Shown here in pieces: positions 35,525-48,152 of a stretch of DNA of 64,000 nucleotides; positions within the stretch are counted from its first letter, which is position 1, and every line of letters starts with the position of its first letter. Both the position numbers and the translations under genes were made by a program. The notes under the pieces are model-generated. The model was given only the letters and a program-made list of their open reading frames with translations. It did not search any database and was not told the DNA's origin. Where the stretch lies: positions 302,702,781 through 302,766,780 of the forward strand of contig NC_059072.1 of NCBI RefSeq assembly GCF_020497125.1, read 5' to 3'. This DNA comes from Mauremys mutica (lineage: Eukaryota; Chordata; Testudines; Geoemydidae).

Positions 35525-36418
35525 TCTCAGCAAGTTTGCAGATGACACTTAGCTGGGGGGGTGGGAGGTAGATGTGCTGGAGGGTAGGAATAGAGTCCAG
35601 AGTGACCTAGACAAATTGGAGGATTGGGCCAAAAGAAATCTGATGAGGTTCAACAAGGACAAGTGCAGAATCCTGCACTTAGGAAGGAAGGATCCCATGC
35701 ACTGCTACAGACTGGGGACTAACTGGCTAAGCAGCAGTTCTGCAGAAAAGGACCTGGGGATTACAGTGGCTGAGAAGCTGGATATGAGTCAGCATGTGCC
35801 CTTGTTGCCAAGAAGGCCAACGGCATATTGAGTTGTATTAGTAGGAGCATTGCCAGCAGATCCAGGGAAGTGATTATTCCCCTCTATTAGGCACTGGTGA
35901 GGACACACCTGGAGTATAGAGTCCAGTTTTGGTCCCCCACTACAGAAGGGATGTGGAGAAATTGGAGAGAGTCCAGTGGAGGGCAACGCAAATGATCAGG
36001 GGGCTGGGGCACATGACTTACGAGAAGAGGCTGAAGGAACTGAGGTTATTTAGTCTGCAGAAGAGAAGAGTGAGGGGGGATTTGATAGCTGTCTTCAACT
36101 ACCTGAAGGGGGGTTCCAAAGAGGATGGAGCTAGGCTGTTCTCAGTGGTGGCAGACGACAGAACAAAGAGCAATGGTCTCAAGTTGCAGTGGGGGAGGTC
36201 TAGGTTACATATTAGGAAATACTATTTCACTAGGAGGGTGGTAAACCACTGGAATGGGTTACCTAGGGAGGTGATGGAATCTCCATCCTTACAGTTTTTT
36301 ATGGCCTGGCTTGACAAAGCCCTGGCTGAGATGATTTCGTTGGGGATTGGTCCTGCTTTGAGCAGGGGATTGGACTAGATGACCTCCTGAGGTCTCTTCC
36401 AACCCTAATATTCTAGGA
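35525..36418 (+). mobile_element. CR1 LINE, 0.9 kb
   Basis: Encodes the last part of CR1 ORF2: LDKLEDWAKRNLMRFNKDKC, RILHLGRKDPMHCYRLGTNW, then after one frame change [19 protein letters not shown] and [18 protein letters not shown]. It ends in the CR1 3' UTR 'gactagatgacctcctgagg' and 'attctagga'. The WAKRNLMRFN and CRILHLG motifs belong to the end of the RT region of CR1. 5'-truncated, with a frameshift near 35830-35930. Confidence 0.9.
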
Positions 36419-39048
36419 TGAGAACCTATACTGCACCTCTAAGAAGCACACAACAGAGCTTGCACCCAGAGGAAAGGGGCTATGGCATCCAGCTTGTTGT
36501 CCTGAGTCTGGGCTGTTCTGAGGCTGCCAAAGACCATGCCAATAACTTAGACAGCACTGGAGGCCTGCCTTAATGTGCCAAACGGGCCGGATGGGGAAGG
36601 GAGGTATGTTCCATGTTTATTTGCTTGGTTTGCCATTGATGTGTTATGTTATCTTGGTCATTTATTTACCTGTAATTTATATTTCTAAAATGTAAGTTTG
36701 AGCCCATATAAAAGAAAGTCAAAATAAATGATTTATGCAGGTGAGTCAGGTTAGGGTAGAGGTTTAATAACCCTATTCATCAACAGACTCAATCCTCATC
36801 TTCCGTGCACCAGAAATAATTTACTTCCCATCATACACCACGTTTGGTATCTGATTGATGCCCCATTTTCCTCTTGGCTTAAGCTCCTTTCCTGCAGACA
36901 ATGTATGCCACTGATTTAGAAACCTAAGTCGTAAGTTTACTAAACTCTTGTTTTTTTCTGCTCATATACCGTATATAACTGTGTCATACTTCACACATCT
37001 GGCTGGTCCTTTTGGAGTTAAGAGCATTTTAAACCCTATGGCATTGCATAATAAATTGGCACCAGGGAATCCCAATTCACCGTGCCAAAGGGTTACTTTA
37101 AAGAATGATTAATCATCCATCTTAGTTTTTCTTAAATAAACTTAACTATATATTATATCCAGGAAACTTTTTACATCATAACATATTGTGGCTGAAACTA
37201 AAAATAAAAAAAAATACTTACTAAAAGATATCCCAACTGTAATAATTCCAAATTGTCTAATCAGTCTCTTCCAAATTCAAATCACAGAGGATCCTTCCAT
37301 AGGTGGATGTTCTGTGTTACACACAGAAATTCATTATCTTGTTCTGCTGATGCTATTATTTCCAATAAAATGTAATTATGAGATTATTGAGTTTCCTCCC
37401 TATTTCTCAAAGTCGTACTAGAAACTTTTAGATCCGTGAACTGCAATTTCCGAGTCAGTTATAATTGAGTAATTTGGCAGTGCTGTGCATTTAATCAGCT
37501 ATGTTATATTAACATTTTAAAATTCACATTGATGGAATATGGATTATGTGAGTCAGGACCACACTCAGAACACACTTAATAGTAAATGTATTTATTTTAG
37601 GTGTAATGAGTAGACCATCCAGGGAATTGGGTTACCCAGCCATTGATAGCTGAGTGAACCCTAAATTTCATTATCATAAGGCAACATTGCTCTCACAACA
37701 GCTCCTGCTGGTCACTCCTAAATCTAGCCAGATGTATGTCTCACAACAGATGCCAATGGCATATGGAATAAGGAATGGAAAAACACTGAAATAAACACAG
37801 GAATGGTGAGTGAACAAATTTGATATAAAAATGCTGAAACCTGTCTATTACATGTCTTTGTATGGAATATAATAATTAAGAATAGGATGCAAAAATGCCT
37901 CAAAATTATTTCAGTAGCAACTACATTAGGCACTCTGCAGTTTCATTAGAAGGAGCTCAGAACTGACTTCCTTTCTGATGCATTATTTTTGGTCTCTACT
38001 ACATTAAACTTCATTAGGTTCCCCCTTTGGCTAACCGCACCACTTCTGCGAGGCTTAAAAGTCTAGCTTGAAGTATCGAGTTATAATGAAAACAGAGTGG
38101 ATTTCCTCTCAGTAAAATATCCTATTTCGCAAGCAATTAAATATTGTTTATACTTCTAAGTATGTGCAAGGGCTGAGATTGACAAGCTTGATGTTACCTG
38201 AATCTTGCAGAAGATGCGTCCCCAGTTAGTTCATGCTACTATAACTGCCATCTACTTATTTAAATTTCCAATCTGTTCTCTCTTCAGGGGGATAATACAG
38301 TACCTGGCATAGATGCAGCTTCTGAATTTTGCAAATTCTATTTTTTTTTAAATGGAAAAGCAGGTGGATTACTTTGCTGTGCTCAGAATAAGACACTGCA
38401 TATAAAAGGGAGGTAAATAATAGAATAATGTTCATGTCTTACAGATGTTTATGTTCCCTTCCTATAAAATAGTTTAAAGCAGATATTGAGATTTGGTGAG
38501 ATGCCTTCATTAGACAGTAAGACTGCTTGACTACCTGCAGCAAATAAGACAGACACAGTATTTTAAAATGGCCTCTTTGCAATAAGTGTTTTGTGAAGAT
38601 GATACTATTAGGTAAAGATGAGCTTGAATTAGGAATCTCATGGTGTTCAAAGCTCCACTTTGGAACCTAAATGTCACATGCATACAGATTAAAATGATTT
38701 GTTCCAATGTACCTGTTAGAGCAGCATCCACATAAAGAAAGAAGGTCAACATACTGAGCGTATCTTTAGCTGGGACTTCATTGTTGTGGGCACAAAATTG
38801 CATGAATAGTCATACGCATGCATGAAAATGTGGTCCCAAATATCTGTTCTCATAGCTTTTTATGCAGCAACAATACATCTGATTGGGAGGACTGATTATT
38901 AATTATTTATTTATAGTAGCACCTATAATGTGCTAAGATCTCAAAATCTAAAAGATATAGACCAGGGGAAAGAGGTACAACAAACAAGTGGTTATGGGCG
39001 CCACATTTTCATAACACACTATCTGATGATATTAAAAAAAGGTAATAA

Positions 39049-39232
39049 TTGGAGATATACCAATCTCCTAGAACTGGAAGGGACCTTGAAAGGTCATTGA
39101 GTCCAGCCCCCTGCCTTCACTAGCAGGACCAATTTTTGCCCCAGATCCCTAAGTGGCCCCCTCAAGGATTGAACTCACAACCACCCTGGGTTTAGCAGGC
39201 CAATGCTCAAACCACTGAGCTATCCCTCCCCC
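39049..39232 (-). mobile_element. tRNA-derived SINE of turtle Pol III type
   Basis: The minus strand reads from 39232: a Pol III A-box region AGCTCAGTGGTTTGAGC (39205-39221), then ATTGGCCTGCTAAACCC, a B-box region GTTGTGAGTTCAATCC, then a tRNA-unrelated part and a CR1-like tail 'caaggtcccttccag'. This tRNA-Lys-related head joined to a CR1-like 3' end is the turtle Pol III SINE that is mobilised by CR1. It supports a cryptodiran turtle as the source. Confidence 0.8.
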
Positions 39233-41660
39233 GCTTGCTAAAATAAGTAGTGTATCCCCAATACCCTCGCATGATGGATTCTGATCTACAGCCATGCTCC
39301 AATGTAGAAATGCATGATTTCCTTAACTATCTGCCAACTCATTACCACATTTCAGCAAGGACATGGACTGCTACCTAGGATGCATGAGTGTGCCTCAGAA
39401 AGGGGGTTGAAAATTTCATCAAACCACCACCGCAGGTCTGGATATTTTATCATTATCTCGGATACATGGATGAGCATACATTCTTCATCCTCTTGTCTAT
39501 CATATCAGCACTTTGATGCTCATTTCATTCTAATAATCCTGCCACTGCTTTCCCTCTTGTTCAAATCTCAGCTCTTTTCACGTGTTGGACCCAGGAAAAA
39601 GGGCTACATATATTACACAGGATTCTGACAACCAGATTAAAGTTGGTTTCTTTGTGACAGATATTGCCAACATAGTAAATGCCTTAGCAAAGGCTGTTAC
39701 TGTGGTATATATGGGTTCTATCCATGTTGGCTCAGGCTGTGATCAATGGACTAAAGAAAAAATAAGGATGCAAATGAACTTGTCACCAGAGCAAGAAGTA
39801 TCTCTGTATACTGCTGCTATCAATGTAGAACAGTGCAGGAAAAGTGTAAGCAACCAGTCTTAGTGTTGTGGAAGCAAATTTGACCCCTGAGCTCAGACTC
39901 AGGTTCTCCAGCCACAAGATGTTGGCAATGTGTCAGATGTTAGATGTCGCACTTAGATGCCATGGTGAAAGCTGACCAGATGGATAGATAGACAGATGTG
40001 TTGAAGGCAACATAGGCACTTAGAGAGAGGAAACTCTTTGAAATCCCTTCTGATCAAAGCAAGTGCTGGTTAACATCAGGCACTCTGTGGAAATAAAAAC
40101 GCCCAGCCTTCATCTGCCAGCAGGAAAGGGTTTTGCAGGGAAAAGAAAGTAGGGAGTGGAATTTTCAGGGCTCTGAGGATCTCTAAAAGAAAAATGTTAT
40201 TCACTGTCTGTCCTAGAATGCAAATAAAGAGAGTGATTGATTGAGCTGGATCACAGTGGTCTCTTTACTAGATCTCTCCCTTGGTAGATGCATGAGTTTC
40301 TGCATAATTTAAACTTTAATTTTAAAAATATTTTTTCTAGTCCTTGTTTATTCCAAAGGGATCTAATTCCAAATATGAACTGATATAGGGACTGGAAATG
40401 AAGGTCAAACAATGTTCCCTCTCATACCTCTGCTTTTGTGGAACCATCTGGATGCCTGCCCCTTTTCATCAAAATAGGCTAACTCTACAGCCTAAAGATG
40501 TCACTTTTATTATCAGGATTGTTAACTACTTCACTGCTTATCAGTTTAGTAAATCACTCAGTAACTATAGTGAGATGACAGGAGTTTGGGATTTTAAACT
40601 GTGGACACAGTTTGAGTAGAGTAGTGCCACTTTTGCCCCTCAAAATAGGGCATAAGGTGGGATATGTCCCTCCCACTGGCATTAGTAGATGCCATGGAGG
40701 AGCAAGCACAGAAAACCAAAGTGTAGATTCAGCAGCCCTGACTCAAGCCATGCCTGAAGTCCAAAAGCCTGAATTTGATTTGCACCAGTGCCTCTTAACA
40801 TTGCTGTGGCAATGTAAAGGGACTTTGAAGTGGGAGTAAATTACACTGAGTTTATGGCCCCTTTGCACTGTTAGAGTCATGTAAAAGGGAGGGTAGTGCG
40901 GAGAACAATCCAACCCTGTATCTTTGAACATGGAACAGTTTACTGTTTCAGATGCTATAGGAGCAGATAAACCAGAGGACAAACACTTAGTAGTGACAGC
41001 ACTAGACTACAAATCTGGATATTGTCTTTGAAAGAGTGCATAATGGTAATGGCAAAGTGTTTACAGCTGTTTTGAACTTCTTATAGCAAGGCAAAGAGGC
41101 CCTGATTTTCAACAAAGACCCATACAAGCAAAAAAGAGTTGATTACAGCAGCAGTCTTTGAAATCTCATCATAGCACTAGCTATGCAAGACAGGGCAAGC
41201 ATCTTGCAATGAAAGTAGCTTAAATCTCAAAGTGGTGAAACAATGCTGGTGAAACTAGTGGTTGTATCTGAAAAAAGCTCAAATACTCTCTTCTTGATAA
41301 ACAAAAACAAGGGACTCAAAGAGAATCTCTTAGTCATACTCTGAAGGGCACCTTGAGCATTTCTTGGAATACCTTTTCACCTACTGGTCTCTTAAATGGC
41401 AATTCTGGCCTCTATTGAAAATGTAGCAAACAAATATTTTGAATACCCCGCATGCCTGCCAAGTAGCATTGCAACAGAAAGTCATTTTATAGGAGAAAAA
41501 TGACTTTCAGTTACACTAGTTATGTTAAGAAGTAAAAGGGATATCAATTCTCATGTTCCAGAGCATAAACTGATCACAAGCTGGGGTCAGGAAGAAATAT
41601 CCCCTCATGGTACAGTAATACACAGTTACGTGCATTATGAGGTTTTATGCTTTTTCTCAG

Positions 41661-41740
41661 AGGCATCTGGCATTGGCCACTGTCAGAAACAGGATAGTAG
41701 ATGAGATGGACCATTGGTCTGTTCCACATGGCAAATCCGA
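41661..41740 (+). repeat. LINE 3' tail (CR1-like)
   Basis: Reads 'aggcatctggcattggccactgtcagaaacaggatagtag' and 'gatggaccattggtctg', as in 29268-29357. Confidence 0.65.
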
Positions 41741-41897
41741 TGTTTTAAATGTTTTGCACAGCAGGAGATGAGGTTGCTCCTCCCATTGCAGGCTAGATCC
41801 TTAACATGAGCAGCAGCAATTTGTGTTTATGAGAACATACTTGCCATTGCAAAATTATAATCTCTAATCTCGGGCCTAGAAAAAGGCAGCATTGCTA

Positions 41898-41900
<3 letters not shown>

Positions 41901-41946
<46 letters not shown>

Positions 41947-41949
41947 AAA
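41901..41949. repeat. (GAAA)n microsatellite
   Basis: About twelve tandem GAAA units, ending in a slightly degenerate A-rich stretch. Likely length-polymorphic. Confidence 0.97.
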
Positions 41950-42359
41950 AGAACATTTTATGTATATATTTGCATTTTTTTAAATATTAGGTCCATTAAA
42001 AAGAATTCTACTCATATTCCTTAGGATGGCCAAGAGTGATAAATGACTATGTGCTATGGGTAGAGCGGTCTCAGGGGGAGGGAGGTGGAGGGAAGAGACT
42101 GCTTAAAAAGAGCCGAGTCCTTTAGATCTCTGAGCCTTTTTTTGTGGATGGCAGAGGAAGACCAGGCATGATAATATAATATCAAGTTTTAAGCATAATG
42201 AGCATGGGTTGAAATGTGCAATTTTGGTCCACTGGTTTTGCCTGAAGTTTTCTCTCAGGAATTTGGGCATCAGATGATCGGGATCAGGCTTGTCAGTCCA
42301 TACTGCAAGATCATATGCATTGTCTATATGGCTAATAAAGTTCCAAACAACCATGACTG

Positions 42360-44470
42360 AATAAAGGATGAGGCCTCTGACTGAAACCTGTTTGGATGAC
42401 TCTACAAAGCCTGTGTTGGCTCAGCTGTCTCCAACTGGGTATTCAGTTCAGCATAAAACAAAGGAGAGTCAGGAAGTAGCGTTGAGTCAGGAAGTAGTAG
42501 TTGCCGTCATATTTGCACCCGGCCTTAAATGTAGGTGGTCTATCATTCCAGAACTGGGTCCAGTTGACTGTCTCTCTTTTGCATGTGAGTTCCAGGATGG
42601 GATTAAGAGGGGACTTGTACAAAAACCCCCATTGCTCCACTAACCATGATGGTCTGATTGAGCGGACTGAGACTCCTGGTACTGAAAGAATCACTGACGG
42701 TGATTGATGTCTAAGCAGATAATTCTTTTGGGTTAGGTCAAGATGTCATAGGTGAATTCTCTTTGTTTTTCTTTAATCAGCCATTTTCAGTCCGCTGCTG
42801 GATGAAGGCCTACCCCACTAAGATCCACTTTACCAGGGGAGTATCCTGGTTGATTTCTGATAACTCTTGCACCTGGCCAACTTCTGGACCTTGTGTTCAA
42901 GCAGGGCTTCGAGACTGGGGTGTATATGTGTATGTGGAAGTGGCACCCTTGTCATAGACTGACCGTTGCCCCTTCTGATCTGTTTTAACCATCCAAGTTC
43001 AGTGGCTAATGGAACTAATATAGTTCAAGATGGCACAGAGGCAGAATACTATTTAGCCAAACAGCTCACTCTATCACCTTGCCTGATAGGATTTTACATG
43101 AACTTTTGTCTTCAGCCAATCACACAGTAGCTTTTATACCCTCTTACCAGACTTTTTCCTCAGTGGTCAATGGTACACCAGAAAAACTGCAACACATGAA
43201 ACAAGTGCGAAGATGTTTGAAATAATGGAGGCAGAGTTTTCATGCCAAGTCTGGCGGAGTACAATGATTTGTTGATGTCTTATGCTGGGGTTGTGCATAA
43301 GACAAGGAAAGATTTTTTGGAACCTCCATTATAGAATCTACAAATATGTAAGCAGCAAAGCTAGCCTGGGCTGTGTGTGGATGGTCTAGTGAATCCGGGT
43401 TGTCTCCACTCAGTTATCAAGTCAGATTTTCTTTGTTGTCAGGAATTTCCATGGGTACTTCGATGATAGAAAAATGCTTGAATCCAGACCAAACTGTCTG
43501 CCTCTGTGGTTGCAGAGCAGTATCTGAGGGTGGGTTTTTTTGGATGTGGGGAGATGTTAAATTTCTTTGCTTGAATTTTAGCCAGTATTGTTCAGTGAGG
43601 CTCTGGAGCTACTGCAGCAGTTGTAAACCTTGTGTGATGAAAGTTAGTGTAGAAGCACTGGGTTCATTATTGATGGTGTCAGTGCCATGCTTTGGGAGGG
43701 CATGGTAACAGCTGTCCTTATGAAAGCAATTGTGAGATCTCTGCTCAACAGTCCATCTTTCATGGAGGACAATCTTCCCTAACAACAGACTCGTTTTAAA
43801 CTTCCCTTTTTGGGCAAAAAATTGTTAAGACTATTGTGGCAAAGCAAATCTGGTAACATCCCGAGCCTACGATTTCTTTGGTTCCAGTTAACCTTGATTC
43901 CAGCCTGGATACCGTATGGAAACTGCAGTAGATATGTTGGTCTAGCTCAGCTCTTGGATCTGGACGAAGATCAAGCATCCAGGCTGATTTTAGTTCTGCC
44001 AGCTGCTTTCAATACCATACACAGATTGTGAGGCTCTGGTGATGCGTCTATGGTCTCTAGCAGGGATAGATGATGTTTCTCTTGTGTTGCTCCATTCCTG
44101 TTTTTAAGAAGCCACAGGGTCGTACTAGCCAATGTATTATTTGTCCCAGGGTGTCTCTTTCATGTGGGGCACCACAGCATTCTATTCCTCTACCCTCTTG
44201 TGTACGGTGTCTATGAGTCCTTGGGATGGATTAGTGAGCGAGCATGGACATCAATATCTTCAGTATAATGATGAAACCCAACTCTGTGTGTTTACTTCAG
44301 CTGACCCAGGTGGTGCAGTTCTCTACTTGTTCAGCAGAGGAGAGCCCCTGCAGGGACATGGACATGCACATTTGTGCAGGCCACACACTAGCCAGCCCAC
44401 AGGTTGTCATGCTTATGCTGTTGGAACCTTACCATTTACGCTGCCCGACTTTGTTTTGTGTGTGTGATTT
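42360..44470 (+). pseudogene. L2-type LINE relic
   Basis: Two reverse-transcriptase landmarks survive in plus-strand frames. 43975-44028 reads ASRLILVLPAAFNTIHRL, against the usual LL.LLDLSAAFDTIDH. About 44210-44295 reads MSPWDGLVSEHGHQYLQ and then YNDETQLCVF, against the usual ..PLG.LI..HG..YHQYADDTQLY. The catalytic YADD is now YNDE, so the enzyme is dead, and frames are broken throughout. Borders are approximate. Upstream frames are unidentifiable but lie where the rest of ORF2 would be. Confidence 0.6.
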
Positions 44471-45701
44471 TTAACCATGCCACCTATCATTGTGATTTCC
44501 TAGTTATCTGCATTTAATCCCAAACATGAATTAGATTTGTGTCCTTGATCCACCTGTGATACAGCTCTGTGTGGCTAGCACTATGCTCCCAGAGATAGTA
44601 GGGTGCATCTCTGCAATAATCTCCAAAGATGCAGGAGCACACTGTGTGCTATTCTTATCCTGCTTTCCAAATGTGTGTGTCACAGTTAGCACAGTATGCC
44701 AGTGTGCTGACAGCAAGATATTCCAAGTCTAATCTGAATAGTTACAATGGAAGAAAACAGTGGCAAGAATCATATTTTCTTGTGAGCTGACACGCTGCAG
44801 AGGTAACATTTTTGGCCTCTGCTCTGGGGAAAGGATACTAATCCCAGTTGCTAGAAGCCTAATGGAAAAGAAACCGAGAGATGAGAGGAGCCATTTGCTT
44901 TAAAATGTTTATATCTTTATGATGATTCACATGTTAAGTAATTATTATGGGTCCAAATCTTCAAGTCTGACCTTGACTAGTACTTACTCAGCACATGTAT
45001 ATATATCTCTATATACACAAACAAACAAAAAACCCTACAAAAATAAAAATCAAACAACTACACAGCACACACTATTCTTTCCCTGGGGAGAGGATGTAAG
45101 AATGAACTACCTGTGACAGATATTAGTCACAGCACTTAATTAACTACTGAAAGGCACTCCATGATGAGAGCAGTCTAAGAACTTGCACAGAACAGTATAC
45201 TCCCGTAAGTAGTTCAATAGTTGAGTTCAGCGTAAGCCCAGTACGACTCAACATGAGTAAGAGCTGTAGAATTGGTTCCTACATGTGAACAATGTATATA
45301 AGAAATTGTGGCATTAAGAGTGCCTTCTCCAAGATGGATAATTATGTCACATGAAAGACTCCCCTTATCCAAGGTGGATCTCATATGCTGCTCATGGATT
45401 CCCTGCTCATGTACTATATACCTTGACGTAAAAAAGCAGAAAAAAACCATTCAAAAGACTTCTGAATGTTTAAATTAAATTGTTAAAATAAAAATGCCAG
45501 AGGGACACATACTGAAAGGTATGTACATATTATAATGGTGACAACATCAGCAGCAGAGGGATGAAGGAAGAGGGCAAATAAAAGAGCATATTAGAGAGAA
45601 ATCAGCAGCACTATTATGATGGGATTTCTTTATCAATGTTCTTACATCTGGGTGGCTTCTGCTCTTAGAATATAATACAGTGGAAAAAAAATGTCCATTA
45701 C

Positions 45702-45935
45702 CTTTCAATTTTTCAGCCAGCAAAGTAGCTTCGTGTTCAGAATAATGCATTATTGCCGGAGGAGAGGGAGGTCGTAGTCTGTCTTCTTCCATTTTACGCC
45801 TATGACGTTCTTCTCTGGCCAGCATTCTTTGTTTGCATTCCCATTCATAAAAGTCATCTCTTGCCTGAGCGAAATCAACATGAAGGCGACCTGAATCCTT
45901 TTTGTCTGTGCTAGATCCTAATCTCATGCGGTAAC
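45702..45935 (-). CDS. ENOX1: ENOX1 coding exon (third visible, end of RRM)
   Basis: A 234-bp minus-strand exon. The acceptor TTTCAG precedes GTTACCGC, whose first two bases complete a Gly codon from the 54152-54358 exon. The donor is AAAG|GTAATG, leaving one base for the Asp codon of the 28269-28481 exon. It encodes YRMRLGSSTDKKDSGRLHVD and FAQARDDFYEWECKQRMLA, then REERHRRKMEEDRLRPPSPP and IMHYSEHEATLLAEKLK. The first part is the last strand of the RRM fold (GRLHVDFA); the following basic, charged helix leads into the C-terminal region. Conserved almost residue for residue with mammalian ENOX1 as I remember it. Confidence 0.96.
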
Positions 45936-46518
45936 CTGAAAGCAACAAGCAGAACTGTTGAAGTTTTTATTTATTTATACTTTTTAGGCAGTGAAGGAAA
46001 AAAATCAAAAGTTCATTTGCTTTTACCTAGCCACCTTGATCTCCTAACTACCATCTCATATCAAACTTTTAATTGTCATTTATATATACATCCATCTACA
46101 CATCCAGCCTTCTATATTGCTAAAGCATACATCACCACCAGCAACATTTGGATCCAGGTTTAGAACACCCTCAAACTTTGAGGTATTGCAGTTTGAGGTT
46201 CCAAATCTTTATAAGCACAGAGGTCATTTGCAAAACTGTGCAGCTACACTGGGTTTGGATTTTGAACCCCACCTAACCCAGGAAGTGTTTGGATCAGGCA
46301 TAGTTCTGGTTCAGAAGATTTGGACAAAAGATTGAAATCCTTGAAAATCCCTGCCAGAGATAAATGAGCAAATTGTGTTATAGAAATTGCCAGCCCCAGG
46401 GATAATGCATCACACTCTGCATTGAAGCTGGACCTCAGGCTTTGACCTTTCATAGTCACAAACACAATATGCTAACAGCATGGGAGCAGATATAACTAGA
46501 TGATCAAATTCAGTCTAA

Positions 46519-46814
46519 GGGTACGTTTACACTTACCTTCCCGGTCGACGCGGTGAGTTCGACTTCTCGGAGTTCGAACTATCGCGTCTGATCTAGATGT
46601 GATAGTTCGAACTCCGGAAGCGCTGCGGTTGACTCCGGTACTCCACCACTGCAAACGGCGGTGGCGGAGTCGACGGGGGAGCCACGGAGTTTGACCCCGC
46701 CGCGTCTGGACAGGTAAGTAGGTCGAACTAGGGTACTTCGAATTCAGCTACGCTATTAACGTAGCTGAATTTGCGTACCCTAGTTCGACCCCCCTTCTTA
46801 GTGTAGACCAGGCC
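46519..46814. mobile_element. Harbinger-type MITE with two internal palindromes
   Basis: 296 bp flanked by TAA on both sides (46516-46518, 46815-46817), with imperfect terminal repeats GGGTACGTTTACACT and GGCCTGGTCTACACT. Inside are a perfect 16-bp inverted repeat (46568-46583 with 46601-46616, core GGAGTTCGAACTATC) and a 70-bp near-perfect hairpin (46721-46790, arms starting GGTCGAACTAGGGTAC). CpG-rich, non-coding. Confidence 0.85.
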
Positions 46815-47309
46815 TAAGAAGAACTGCATTTATACTCAATATTTTGTCTGAAAATGATTGTAATAGAGTACACTGGTTTATCAGAAGAAGCAATCTTGTT
46901 GTAGACAATGTGTAAAAGGTGCTTGTTATGTCCCTTCAGTAACGTCTTATGTAGTCATAGGTGGGTCAATGCTGCACCTGCTAAAACTAACAGATTGTAA
47001 GCTCTTTAATATAGTGGCCATGCACAATGGGCCCTGATTTTCATTGGATCCTCTGGGTGCTAAATGAAGAAAGGTAATCCGCTGGGACAATACTGCACAA
47101 CAGCATAAGCTGAGCTGTTAGGATAGGTCCTATTTTGTTAAGAATCCTCGGGATAATGTACAGATGCCTATTGGTGACAATGGGCAAAGGGTTCACTGCT
47201 CTTTATAAAGCAGCTCCTGTCTCAGCCCTGACAAACTCACTACCCCAACACATCACTTTCATGGTATCTATATATGAAGGGTTGCATAGGAGGTCTCTAT
47301 TGAAAGCTT

Positions 47310-47497
47310 TGCATGGTGTCAAATATCGTGTTAGTCTATATCCACAAAAACAACAGTGGCACCTTAAAGACTAACAGATTTATTTGGGCATAAGCTTTCG
47401 TGGGTAAAAAACCTGAAGAAGTGAGTTTTTTTACCCACGAAAGCTTATGCCCAAATAAATCTGTTAGTCTCTAAGGTGCCACCAGACTCCTTGTTGT
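47310..47497. mobile_element. Palindromic Penelope-like insertion in LTR copy 2
   Basis: 188 bp between direct duplications TATTGAAAGCTT (47298-47309 and 47498-47509). Nearly the whole insert is an inverted repeat (47358-47480): GGCACCTTAAAGACTAACAG to the loop at about 47408-47425, and back to GGTGCC. The sequence 'gcataagctttcgtgggta' is shared with 33783-33978. Confidence 0.75.
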
Positions 47498-48152
47498 TAT
47501 TGAAAGCTTGTAAGTTATCAGTACTTGTGATCATTGTGAGAGATGTGTGTATGGGTAATATTTACGGAATAATATGACTCTACTAAAAATTTTTCCCTTA
47601 CGGACTTGGAGTGAAAGTGAGTCACCAGGGGATCTTATGTCCTGGTAATGGCCCATTCAAGGTGGCTCGGGAGTTGTCATCTCTCCCTGACTGGCCAATT
47701 ATGTAATGTACTGTTCAAGTGTCTACCCTGGCCCCATCTCAGAAAATTCAATGGAAAACCATCAAAGACAACTTGAAGGTAAAAAGGAACATTGCAACAC
47801 ACAGACTATCACCCTATCTGTGAATAAAGACAAAAGACTATTTTGGTATATCCCATCCCAACATGGAGAGGGTGCAGGGCTTGTTGAGCAGGGCTGTTTC
47901 ATGAAAGATTGGACTGTGGTTCCTGTGAAGCTCTGCAACAGACTGAACTTTGGGGAGAAAATCTACCGTATTAGATAGGAAAGTAACTATTAAGAAGGGT
48001 AGACCCAATTCACATTTTACGATTTTGTTTTGTATTTCCATCACCCTCTCTTGTTTCTAGTGGAACCTGTATTCTTTCTTAAATAAACCTTCTTTCGTTT
48101 TATTATAAGAGCTCACAGGTGCTGTGCATTCTACAGGAGTGGTGATTTAGGG

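Larger units (their letters stand above)
28482..45701 (-). other. ENOX1 intron, 17.2 kb
   Basis: Intron between the 45702-45935 and 28269-28481 exons, with donor GTAATG and acceptor CTAG. Outside the listed repeats, I recognise nothing in about 28485-29265, 29360-30060, 31603-33400, 34860-35105, 36420-39045, 39235-41660, 41950-42355 and 44475-45700. These are AT-rich, with only short random-looking frames. Within the span are two LTR-type repeats, a hAT, a CR1, a SINE, LINE tails and a microsatellite. Confidence 0.8.

Noticed and set aside
39205..39221. Possible tRNA gene (A-box and B-box present)
   Set aside because: The boxes belong to the head of a tRNA-derived SINE with a CR1-like tail; the sequence does not fold into a full cloverleaf.
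41901..41949. CRISPR-like or satellite array
   Set aside because: A simple 4-bp GAAA microsatellite without spacers.
44132..44474. Independent small protein gene of about 110 codons
   Set aside because: It contains the decayed RT box of a LINE (YNDETQL), and the parallel frame is an overlap artefact.
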